Shown here: positions 1 to 6,405 of the stretch, one piece after another | Layout: each line of letters opens with the position of its first letter | Position numbering within the stretch: position 1 is the stretch's first letter | Assembly: GCA_021792015.1 (NCBI GenBank) | Contig: JAJYVM010000062.1 | Coordinates: 1-12,907 of the forward strand | Length of the DNA: 12,907 bases | DNA from: Bacillota bacterium | GTDB taxonomy: Bacteria > Bacillota > Sulfobacillia > RBS10-35 > JAJYVM01 | Direction of reading: 5' to 3' | Program-made: the position numbers and the translations under genes | Notes under the pieces: generated by a model | The model's database searches: none | Told to the model about the DNA's origin: nothing | Seen by the model: the letters and a program-made list of their open reading frames with translations, nothing else

Positions 1-2
1 GG

Positions 3-461
3 CGGCGAGCCGGCCGCGTGCTCGCCGGTGTCACCCTGGCCGCCGCTGGCCTGCTGGCCCTCGGCCTGTGGACGCTGGTCGCCGACTTCGGCCCCCCGCG
101 CGCCGCCCAGCTCACCCTGCCGTTTCAGCTGTTCGCCGAGGACCTCCCGTACAGCCCCTACCTCGAGCACCTGGACACGCTTGTCATGCCCATCCAGATG
201 CTCTCCGGTCTGGGCAAGATGGGGATCTTCCTGTGGCTGTGGAGCCGCCTGGCCGGCGGCGTGAGCCAGCGGCGCTGGGCGCACGCGGCACTGCTCTGCG
301 GGGCAGTCGCCGCAGGCATCCTCGGCCTCGTGCTCTTCCCGAACGCCCTGGCCGTCGACCGCTCTTTGTACGGGCTGGCCGACTTCGCGCTGCCCGTCCT
401 GACAGGCGCCATGTTGCTGCCCTACCTGGCCGGCCGGGCCTGGCGCAGGACGGCCCCGTGA
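3..461 (+). CDS. gerAB: Spore germinant-receptor permease, GerAB family (C-terminal part, cut by window edge)
   Basis: The reading frame is open from the left edge, so only about 152 C-terminal residues of a protein usually near 360 residues are visible. GerAB proteins are polytopic inner-membrane subunits (APC-superfamily fold) of the GerA-type receptor that senses germinants in dormant spores. The visible part has a hydrophobic helix at the left edge (LAAAGLLALGLWTLVADF), then the family-like stretch FQLFAEDLPYSPYLEHLDTL leading into a helix around MPIQMLSGLGKMGIFLWLW. Two more hydrophobic segments and a basic tail (AWRRTAP) follow. The stop overlaps the start of the next gene (GTGA, 458-461), indicating translational coupling with a GerAC lipoprotein, as in classical gerA operons. 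A GerAA subunit is expected to the left. The family call rests on the membrane pattern plus this neighbour. Confidence 0.82.
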   Translation, partial: RRAGRVLAGVTLAAAGLLALGLWTLVADFGPPRAAQLTLPFQLFAEDLPYSPYLEHLDTLVMPIQMLSGLGKMGIFLWLWSRLAGGVSQRRWAHAALLCGAVAAGILGLVLFPNALAVDRSLYGLADFALPVLTGAMLLPYLAGRAWRRTAP

Positions 462-1630
462 AGGTCGGCCGCGCTCGGATCGCCAGCGCGGCGGCCGTAC
501 TGGCCGCATCCCTTCTGACGACCGGATGTTGGGGTCTTCAGCCCGTCGAGAAGACCGGCCTGGTCGCCGTGATGGGCATCGACCTCGCGACGGGCGGGTA
601 TGAGGTCAGCCTGCTCGTCGGACGCCCGTCCGGCACGCCGACCTCGGGAGGACTCGGCGGCTCGTCCCACGGCAAGCCGGCAACCCTGGATGAGGCGGCC
701 GCGCCGACGGTGGGGCAGGCGATCAATCATCTGCGCGCCGCGACCCCGTTGGCCCTCAACTTCACGCACCTGGAAGTATTGGTGGTCTCCGCGGCCCTTG
801 CCCGCTCCGGTCTGGCGGCGCCCCTCGCCCTCCTGGCGACAAGCCGGCACGAGGTCGAGACGCCCTGGCTCCTGGTGGCGCGTGGCACCAGCGCGGTCAG
901 CATCCTGCAGGCGCTTGTAGGTGAGCTGCCGCGTCCCGGCGGCGTGGCGGTGGACACGATCACACAGGCCCGGCAGGGTAGCCCCTACCAGGCCGGGCAC
1001 CTGTTCACCCTGTTCGACGAGATGAATCTCGAGGGCGACGAGTTCGCCACGGCGGGCGCCAGGCTGCGGCCGACCGCGAACGGGCCCCGCCTGGCGATGG
1101 ACGGCGTCGGCCTGTTTCGCGCCGACCGCCTGGTCGGATGGCTGGACGGCGGGGCGGCCTTGGGCTGGCTCCTGGCGACCGGGCGCGCCAGCCGCCCCGT
1201 CCTGACCGTGCCGTCGCCCGACGGCCCGGTGGGCCTACAGATCAAGGGGGATCGCCGCACGATCCGCGTCAGACGGGGGCCCGCGGGTCCGGTGGCGACG
1301 ATCGGCATCCGTGTCCTGGCCGACGTGGTCACCCTGCCGCCGGGGCCCGCCGATTTCTGGCGCGATCCCGGCCAGCAGGCGGCGCTGCGCTCGGCGGCGG
1401 CGGCCACCATCGCCGACGATGTCTCCGCCGCGCTGGCCGCCGCCCGGAGCGCCGGCGCCGACGTCTTCAGCCTGGGAGAGTTCGTGCGGGTGAGCGACCC
1501 GGCCCTCTGGGAGGCGGACCGGGCCACCTGGAACACGTCGGGGTTCCCCCACCTGCCGGTGCGGGTCTCCGTTCAGGTCGCGCTGTCTTCGCTCGGCGAG
1601 ACCGTTTGCCCCTCGCTCGGCTCCTGCTGA
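458..1630 (+). CDS. gerAC: Spore germination lipoprotein, Ger(x)C / GerAC family
   Basis: The product has 390 residues, normal for the family. GerAC is the lipoprotein subunit of a GerA-type germinant receptor, anchored on the outer face of the spore inner membrane. I chose the GTG at 458 because it overlaps the preceding stop as GTGA and is followed directly by a lipoprotein signal: basic residues (KVGRARIA), a hydrophobic core, then lipobox LTTGC with the acylated Cys at residue 24. Family hallmarks follow: C-W just after the lipobox, VAVMGIDLA near residue 40 (compare the usual VLGIGID), and the region INHLRAATPLALNFTHLEVL, typical of the N-terminal domain (an Ala/Gly-rich loop stands before it). 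The C-terminal half fits the GerAC C domain in length. The gene appears to be the last of its operon, since a strong hairpin follows 26 nt after the stop. Confidence 0.9.
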   Translation: MKVGRARIASAAAVLAASLLTTGCWGLQPVEKTGLVAVMGIDLATGGYEVSLLVGRPSGTPTSGGLGGSSHGKPATLDEAAAPTVGQAINHLRAATPLALNFTHLEVLVVSAALARSGLAAPLALLATSRHEVETPWLLVARGTSAVSILQALVGELPRPGGVAVDTITQARQGSPYQAGHLFTLFDEMNLEGDEFATAGARLRPTANGPRLAMDGVGLFRADRLVGWLDGGAALGWLLATGRASRPVLTVPSPDGPVGLQIKGDRRTIRVRRGPAGPVATIGIRVLADVVTLPPGPADFWRDPGQQAALRSAAAATIADDVSAALAAARSAGADVFSLGEFVRVSDPALWEADRATWNTSGFPHLPVRVSVQVALSSLGETVCPSLGSC

Positions 1631-1656
1631 GGGCTGCCGGCAACGCGGGAGCGCAG

Positions 1657-1681
1657 GGCGCGGCCGCCTACCGGCCGCGCC
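1657..1681 (+). terminator. GC-rich stem-loop after the ger operon (probable terminator)
   Basis: Perfect 10-bp inverted repeat GGCGCGGCCG / CGGCCGCGCC with a 5-nt loop CCTAC, 26 nt after the gerAC stop. There is no T-run behind it, so it is not a textbook intrinsic terminator. Position and strength still suggest transcript-end formation or 3' protection. Confidence 0.55.
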
Positions 1682-1850
1682 TCCATGCACGTTGCGGGGC
1701 GAGGTCGCCAGGCGCGGACGGCCGGCCGCCTTGCCGCTTCCCCGCACACGGCGGGCACGCCGCGTGCGCGGGTCCACAGCCCCCATGCCTGGAGCAGTTC
1801 CCGCGGGTTGGGAGGACATGGCTACTCGCTAGGTTATTAGACAGCACTGG

Positions 1851-1889
1851 ATACAGGTGTTTGGATCGACTGAAGGCGAACACCTGTAT
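1851..1889. repeat. 11-bp perfect inverted repeat in front of the transposase remnant
   Basis: ATACAGGTGTT (1851-1861) and AACACCTGTAT (1879-1889) are exact reverse complements separated by 17 nt. The right arm abuts a strong Shine-Dalgarno-like GGAGGTGG starting at 1890. In RNA this would fold as a hairpin directly before the ribosome site. In DNA it could bind a dimeric protein or be subterminal IS sequence. The left IS end is probably just upstream (around 1830-1850), but I cannot define the terminal repeat because no right end is recognisable in the window. Confidence 0.5.
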
Positions 1890-1902
1890 GGAGGTGGCGC
1901 CG

Positions 1903-1926
1903 ATGGGCGCAAGCCACGCCCGATGA
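1903..1926 (+). CDS. Possible 7-residue leader peptide coupled to the transposase start
   Basis: ATG at 1903 encodes M-G-A-S-H-A-R and then stops. It sits 5 nt after GGAGGTGG (1890-1897), which is good Shine-Dalgarno spacing. Its TGA (1924-1926) overlaps the ATG of the transposase frame (1923-1925) as ATGA. The transposase start has no ribosome site of its own at normal distance, so translational coupling through this mini-ORF is plausible. It is short enough to arise by chance. Confidence 0.3.
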   Translation: MGASHAR

Positions 1927-2114
1927 CCCTCGTCCAGTTCCTGCAGCGCTTCCATGACGAGGACCTGTGCCGCGACTGCCTCTTCCAGCAGCGTTGGCCT
2001 GAGGGCTTCATCTGTCCCAAGTGCAGGAGCGGCCGGGTTTCGACCATCCACACCCGCCACCCGTGGGAGTGCCTGGACTGTCACCACCAGGCCTCCGTCA
2101 CCGCCGGTACCGTC
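1923..2114 (+). pseudogene. IS1595/ISXO2-type transposase, 5' fragment
   Basis: From the ATG at 1923 about 64 residues match the N-terminus of IS1595-family (ISXO2-like) transposases: TLVQFLQRFHDEDLCRDCLF, then QRWPEGFICPKC. A four-Cys zinc ribbon follows (C31-x2-C34 and C50-x2-C53), then the family phrase HQASVTAGTV. Family members normally continue with a DDE/DDN-type catalytic domain for a total of roughly 250-330 residues. Here the frame stays open to 2468, but the sequence after residue 64 has no family likeness and is Arg/Pro/Ala-rich junk-like translation, so the catalytic domain is lost. The fragment is abandoned between the ger operon and the hydrolase, showing that IS insertion and deletion have shaped this interval. 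Confidence 0.75.
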
Positions 2115-2287
2115 GGGCGTGGCTGCCGGACGATTCTGGGATCCAACAGGACAAACGCTTCGAACCCGCGCATGCGGGCCGCCTCCCGGCGGGCCTCACG
2201 CGACTGCCATCAGGCGACCACAGGGGCACCGATCGTCCCGACGGCGGTGAGCCAGCCCGGCCGGCCGATATGCCCACCTCCGCAACA

Positions 2288-3247
2288 TCAAGGGCGCGGC
2301 GAGGCCGACAGGACGGGCGCCCGCCCCGGCGCGACATCGGCCCGATGCTCAGGCCGGGGCTCGGACGCGCCCGGATGGGCGCGGCCCGCGCTGACGGGCT
2401 TCAGCGTGTCGATCCATTTGGTCAGGTGCTCGACCAGCCACGGGGACTCGTCGGCGACGAGGCTGTGAAATCCCGTGGCGCCCACGACGGAGGCGACTGC
2501 GGCGTTACCCGCGAACACGGCCCGGCTCGCCCCATTGTCCACGATCGGATCGTCCGCGCTCAAACACAGCAGCGTCCGCGTGCGCCAGTCCGGGTCCGGG
2601 GCCGGCACGCGCCGCTGCGCCGCCAGCAGGTGCAGCAGGAAGCCGAGCGTGTACCGCCGGTTGCATAGCGGATCCCGATCGATCATGCGGCGGACGGCCG
2701 CGTTGTCGGCCACCTTCCCAACCGGGAGCGCCAGCAACGGGCGCACCCAGCCTGCCGCTGGCCAGGCCAGCCGGCTCAGGAGCGACCATGCCAGCCGCGA
2801 CGGGTGGAAGTGCAGCCCGAAGGCCGGCGACATGAACACTGCGGCGTCGGGAGCGATATCCCCGGAGCGGATGGCGCAGTATGTCACGAACGCGCCGTAG
2901 CTCTCTCCGCCGGCAAGGCTCAGCGCCGCGGGACCCGCCGCGCACATGGCCCGCCAGGCGGCGGCGACATCCTGCATCGGGTCGCGCCATGCCCGTGTGT
3001 GGCCGCGCGTACCGGCCGACCGGCCGTGCCCGCGCAGATCCGGGAGCCAGGTCTCGATGCCGAAGCGGGCCAGCTGTGCCGCGAGCGGCAGGTAGTACTC
3101 GGAGTGGACCAGCGAGGCATGCAGGAAGAGGAACCGCACGCGCGGCTCCGCCGGCCGGACGATGCGCAGGAAGAGGTCAGGGGCATCCGGCCTGTCCAGG
3201 AATCGAACGGTCAGCCCGGGCGTGTCTTCCCCAGCCCGCGCATCCAT
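2288..3247 (-). CDS. Alpha/beta hydrolase (monoacylglycerol lipase / lysophospholipase-like, serine hydrolase)
   Basis: The product has 319 residues from the ATG at 3247; a TTG at 3268 would add seven, and neither has a convincing Shine-Dalgarno. The core matches Hydrolase_4-type enzymes, which cleave carboxyl esters of acylglycerols or lysophospholipids. It has an oxyanion-loop phrase LHASLVHSEYY (residues 42-52), DLRGHGRS (70-77), and nucleophile elbow G-E-S-Y-G with Ser116. The acid lies in SADDPIVD (about Asp233) and the catalytic His is H261 in GFHSLVAD, so the triad is complete. No signal peptide is visible, so the protein is probably cytoplasmic. The fold appears to end near WIDTLKP (residue 283). 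The last ~35 residues are Ala/Pro/Arg-rich and unlike the family, perhaps because the original stop was lost at the rearranged junction with the IS fragment. It is the only apparently intact gene in the 1.8-4.4 kb interval. The true substrate is unknown. Confidence 0.8.
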   Translation of the reverse strand: MDARAGEDTPGLTVRFLDRPDAPDLFLRIVRPAEPRVRFLFLHASLVHSEYYLPLAAQLARFGIETWLPDLRGHGRSAGTRGHTRAWRDPMQDVAAAWRAMCAAGPAALSLAGGESYGAFVTYCAIRSGDIAPDAAVFMSPAFGLHFHPSRLAWSLLSRLAWPAAGWVRPLLALPVGKVADNAAVRRMIDRDPLCNRRYTLGFLLHLLAAQRRVPAPDPDWRTRTLLCLSADDPIVDNGASRAVFAGNAAVASVVGATGFHSLVADESPWLVEHLTKWIDTLKPVSAGRAHPGASEPRPEHRADVAPGRAPVLSASPRP

Positions 3248-3365
3248 CAAGCGCGACAGTTGCCCCAACCCCCAACCGCTACCAAAGAGTCGACAGGGCC
3301 AAGGCGCCGCGAGCCGCGGCCGAGCGCGGGCGGCCCTCCGTCACCAATCCTCGGCTGGCCGCTCC

Positions 3366-3680
3366 TCACCCCACAACGTGCACTGGGAGCGGTTTCAGGC
3401 CGCGGATGGCCGTATTGGCGCTCCACTCCGGTTTGGCGGTGTCCAGCGCAGGGCGCGGGAAGCGGTTGAGCAGGGCCGAGAAGCTGATCGTGGCCTCCAG
3501 CCGTGCGAGGGGGGGCGCCGAGGCAGAAGTGGATGCCTCCGTAGGCCACGTGGTGGTTGTCGCCCCGACCGAGGTTGAGCCGCTCCGGGTCGACAAAAAC
3601 CGCCGGATCGCGGTTGGCGGCGCCCAGCATCGGCGCGACGCGCTGGCCGCGCCCCGGGGTCCGAATGCCGAGGCGGATGA
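3366..3680 (-). pseudogene. Cytochrome P450, C-terminal fragment with frameshift
   Basis: Read on the minus strand, the first frame gives GQRVAPMLGAANRDPAVF, DPERLNLGRGDNHHVAYG and then GGIHFCLGAPP: the K'-helix/meander and heme-binding loop of a bacterial P450, with the Cys thiolate ligand near 3523-3525. At a run of seven Gs (3509-3515 on the plus strand) the frame shifts, and the other frame continues LARLEATISFSALLNRFP and ends with the usual C-terminal phrase IRGLKPLPV before a stop. One extra base in the run explains this. The heme loop also lacks one residue (Y-G-G-I-H-F-C where F-G-G-G-I-H-F-C is usual). Only about 100 of ~400 residues remain. All of the N-terminal part is missing, and the homology begins just beyond the tRNA-like CCA end. 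Clearly non-functional. Confidence 0.8.
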
Positions 3681-3685
3681 ACGGT

Positions 3686-3842
3686 TGGCGCGCCCGGTGG
3701 GGTTCGAACCCACGACAGTCGGCCATTGGCGAGCCTCGATCCTACAGTAGCCGGTTCTCGCGCATACGATCATGCCCCACAGGACCGGACAGGCTGGTCG
3801 TGGGCACGAGCCCTTCCGAATCGCCCACTGACCAACGGGCGC
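3686..3842 (-). other. tRNA-like structure (157 nt): T-arm, acceptor stem and encoded CCA, but no standard body
   Basis: The minus-strand 3' end has every element of a tRNA 3' half: T-stem GTGGG/CCCAC closing the consensus loop TTCGAAC, acceptor strand CGGGCGC, discriminator G and encoded CCA (ending at 3686). The exact complement GCGCCCG, a perfect 7-bp acceptor partner, lies at 3842-3836, so the whole would span 157 nt. Between them I cannot build a normal D-arm or anticodon arm of standard size. Instead there is a long hairpin at 3834-3795 (TGGTC-A-GTGGGC pairing with GCCCACGACCA, one bulged A), a possible CCGGT/ACCGG stem and smaller ones. It could be a tRNA gene interrupted by about 80 nt, a decayed tRNA used as an integration site, or an unrecognised tRNA-like RNA. 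A start nearer the 3' end (GCGCGAG at 3763) pairs with only five of seven bases. The T-arm and CCA are firm; the identity is open. Confidence 0.5.
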
Positions 3843-4408
3843 CAACAGAACGTACCAGACTTAGTCAAAGAGCACAACGGGCGCGGATGGCTGTCGTGAT
3901 GGCCGGCGAGCATTTCCGCTCCCGTCTAGTGGTGGCCAGGGCACTGACCGCGAAGACCGAGGCTGCCTGCCATCTGCTGACTCTGAAAGACCGCAATGGA
4001 CTCTGAAAGACGACCACGGCCTCCGCGGGCATCGATCACTTGCCTGTCGCCTGTCTCACAGGTCGCGATCACCGTCGCGTCGATTGCGTCGCCGGCCCCG
4101 CCTTGACCGAGCGGGATCCCCCTCGGCGCCCAAGCCCGCCACCGGCCGGCCCCATCATCAACGGCCCTTGCATCGCCCGCCCTCAGCACCTGCCCGAGGG
4201 CGGCCCTGCGCCCACTTTGGATCCCGCCACACCTCCGCCACGACCGCCCCGCCCGTTCCGCCAGCCGCGCTCGTGGTCGGCCTCGCCCCCGAACAGCTGA
4301 GGCCCTTCTGGGCGGAGGTTCCCGATCAAGCCGTTCGCTTCCTCAGACAGGGGTCCGATAAGCGGAAGGTTTTGCCCGCTGCGAGGGCGAACGACCGCCG
4401 GCGGGGGG
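3843..4408. other. Gene-poor stretch before the M81 gene
   Basis: No convincing coding region is visible. A minus-strand open frame at 3926-4189 contains GAGDAIDATVIATCETGD, which faintly recalls the last acidic motif of PIN-domain toxins, but it lacks the rest of the domain and I do not call it a gene. A short direct repeat lies at 3979-4011. A candidate promoter for the downstream catabolic cluster should lie in the last ~150 nt, but no clear -35/-10 pair can be picked at this base composition. Confidence 0.5.
3979..4011. repeat. 13-bp direct repeat, period 20
   Basis: GACTCTGAAAGAC occurs at 3979-3991 and again at 3999-4011. There are only two copies, separated by 7 nt. It could be a local duplication or a tandem regulator site; nothing else supports either reading. 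Confidence 0.6.
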
Positions 4409-5905
4409 ATGCCAGGCTTGGCGCTTCGCATGGCCATCGGCGGGCTCTCGCACGAGAGCAACACGTTCTGCAACCCGACGCCTCTATCGTCCTTCCGGCA
4501 ACGGCGGGGCGAGGAGATGGTCGCCGCACACCGCGGCGTGCGCACGTACATCGGTGGGATGCTGGCCGGTGCCGAGGCGGCCGGTGCCGAGGCGATTCCC
4601 ACATATGAGGCCGAGGCCGAACCCGGCGGCCGGATCACGGCCGATGCCCTTTCTGCGATGATCCGCCAATTGGTGGACGGGATCGTGGCTGCGCGACCGG
4701 ATGCCGTGTGTCTGGCGCTCCACGGGGCCGGCGTCGGCGACGGATGCGACGATGTGGAGACGGAGGTCCTGCGCGCGGTGCGCGGTGCCGTGGGCCCGTC
4801 GGTGCCGATCGCCGCGAGCCTCGACCTGCACGGCAACCTGTTCCCGGAGATGCTCGACTACGCGACGGCGCTCTTCGGGGTCAAGCTCTACCCCCACGCG
4901 GACTCTTACGAGCGTGGGGAGGAGGCGGCTCGCTGCCTCGTGGACTGCGCTGCCGGGACCGTGCGGCCGGTCATGGCCCTGGAGCGCCTGCCGCTGCTTC
5001 TCTTCAGCTGCACGAGCGACCTCGAACCGGTGAAGTCGGTCAATGCGTACTGCGCGGAGTGGGAGCGGCGGCCTGGAATCCGCGCCGTGCGGTTCTTCCA
5101 CGGATTCTGCCACACCGACATCCCCGACATGGGCGCCTCGGTGTTGGTCGTGGCCGACGGCGACAGGGCGTTGGCTCGGGAGGCGGCGCTGGACGTGGCT
5201 CGCCACGTCTGGACGCGACGTGCCGAGTTCACGCAGACAAACCCGGCACCTGATGCGGCCATTGCCGAGGCCGTGGCGTGGGCGGCGGCGCATGGCGGGC
5301 CCGTGGTGGTCAATGACACGGCCGACAATCCCGGTGGCGGCGGGCCAGGGGACGGAACGCACGTCCTGCGGGCGCTGATCCGCGGCCGACCGGCACGCGC
5401 GGCCTTCGCCTACATCCACGATGGCGCGGCCGTGACGCAGGCAGCCGCCGCGGGTGCCCGAGCCACCGTCGACATGCGCCTCGGCGGGCGGACCTACCCG
5501 CTGAACGGCGAGCCCGTCGTTGGGCCGGCGTACGTCAAATGCGTCACGGATGGCCGCTTCGTGCTCACCACCCCAATGGGCCGCGGCCGGCGCGTCGACC
5601 TGGGGCCCATGGCTCGGCTCCAAATCGAGTCCGTCGACGTGCTCGTGGGTTCGGCTCGCACGCAGGTCCTGGACGACGAGATCTTCCTCCTGCACGGCAT
5701 CGACGTCCGCCGTTGCGACGTGGTCGTCGTCAAGTCGGCCAACCACTTTCGGGCCGGCTTCCGGGACCTTGCGACCCGCATCATCACCGCGGACGGGCCC
5801 GGCATCACAAGCGGCAACCTGGCGGCGCTGCCGTACAAGCGGCTTCGGCGCCCCGTGTATCCGCTCGACCCCGATGCGGCGTATGCAGGCGCAGGCGCCG
5901 GCTAG
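4409..5905 (+). CDS. M81 family metallopeptidase (MlrC / microcystinase C-like)
   Basis: The product has 498 residues, the usual length for M81/MlrC proteins (formerly DUF1485). The founding member MlrC hydrolyses linearised microcystin peptides. Most relatives sit in peptide or amino-acid catabolic clusters and have unknown natural substrates. Visible motifs in order: MAIGGLSHESNTF near the N-terminus (His15, Glu16), LALHGAG (102-108), SLDLHGN (137-143, Asp139 and His141), YPHAD (161-165, His163), the Gly-rich NDTADNPGGGGPGDGT (302-317) and KSANHFRAGF (442-451). The Asp and His residues of the second to fourth motifs are the expected zinc ligands of the N-terminal domain. I use the ATG at 4409; the run GGGGGG abuts it too closely to be ideal, and the ATG at 4430 (MAIGG) aligns well with family starts of the type MRIAIGG. 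No signal peptide, so cytoplasmic. It opens the plus-strand catabolic cluster. Confidence 0.88.
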   Translation: MPGLALRMAIGGLSHESNTFCNPTPLSSFRQRRGEEMVAAHRGVRTYIGGMLAGAEAAGAEAIPTYEAEAEPGGRITADALSAMIRQLVDGIVAARPDAVCLALHGAGVGDGCDDVETEVLRAVRGAVGPSVPIAASLDLHGNLFPEMLDYATALFGVKLYPHADSYERGEEAARCLVDCAAGTVRPVMALERLPLLLFSCTSDLEPVKSVNAYCAEWERRPGIRAVRFFHGFCHTDIPDMGASVLVVADGDRALAREAALDVARHVWTRRAEFTQTNPAPDAAIAEAVAWAAAHGGPVVVNDTADNPGGGGPGDGTHVLRALIRGRPARAAFAYIHDGAAVTQAAAAGARATVDMRLGGRTYPLNGEPVVGPAYVKCVTDGRFVLTTPMGRGRRVDLGPMARLQIESVDVLVGSARTQVLDDEIFLLHGIDVRRCDVVVVKSANHFRAGFRDLATRIITADGPGITSGNLAALPYKRLRRPVYPLDPDAAYAGAGAG

Positions 5906-6405
5906 TGTGCGCGCAGACCGCGCAACGCTGCGCGAGGGTGCGGCGGCGTTCGTGAGCCGTCGCCAAGTGCGGAGGGCCTGAGTGGAGCACGTGGCCAACG
6001 CCGTTGCGGCGGCGGACAGCCGGGCGGCGAGCGCTGCGATCCCTCGCTGGCTGGGGTTCTGGCCGACAGGAGGGTCGGCTGCCACCGCCTCCTGCACGAG
6101 GCGGACACGTTCGCGCTCGACCCACGCATGGTGGGGCGTTCGCACGGCGCACCTGGCGCATCTGGCGCACCTGGTTCTCTTTTCCCGCTGGCCGGCCAGC
6201 GCAGGCGCTGCGCTGGGTCTTGGCCTGCTGGCTCCTTCCGGGTTGGGGCTGGCCACAGGCGGGAGACGCCATGGCGGGTGGCCGCGTCACGGTGGCCCTG
6301 CGCCCATGACCCCATGAACGGGCGCCCCCGCCCTCGCCCCGACCGCAGGGTTGCGCGCGACGCCGCGCTTTGGACCGTGCACGGGTCACCGGAGGAGGCT
6401 GGACG
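5906..6405. other. 500-nt intergenic stretch with a hairpin and a ribosome-binding site
   Basis: I see no gene with a recognisable product here; the open frames on both strands are shadows with Arg/Ala/Pro-rich translations. A 7-bp inverted repeat (CGCGCAG/CTGCGCG, 5910-5934) follows the M81 stop. A small 9-bp triplication (GGCGCACCT, GGCGCATCT, GGCGCACCT) lies at 6146-6172. At the right end GGAGGAGG (6391-6398) is a strong Shine-Dalgarno 7 nt before the ATG at 6406. The size of the gap suggests either a separate promoter for the deacylase or a lost gene. Confidence 0.5.
5910..5934 (+). terminator. Candidate hairpin after the M81 gene
   Basis: CGCGCAG pairs with CTGCGCG across an 11-nt loop, starting 5 nt after the stop. 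There is no T-run. Weaker than the other hairpins in the window. Confidence 0.3.

Noticed and set aside
2157..2167. TTCGAACCC at 2159-2167 matches part of the tRNA-like T-loop, suggesting an att repeat
   Set aside because: Only 9 bases match and the surrounding bases cannot form a T-stem; chance is sufficient.
3557..4006. Plus-strand frame across the tRNA-like region as a real protein
   Set aside because: Phrases such as ARWGSNPRQS arise from reading a tRNA T-arm in the wrong way; no domain and no ribosome site.
6146..6172. Three copies of a 9-bp unit (GGCGCACCT-like) as a possible tandem repeat system
   Set aside because: Only three units, no spacing pattern or flanking structure; ordinary local slippage at high GC.
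4484..6256. A 590-codon minus-strand open frame opposite the M81 gene
   Set aside because: It mirrors the M81 gene in a high-GC codon pattern, has no recognisable domain, and is rich in Arg/His/Pro; the plus-strand gene has clear motifs.
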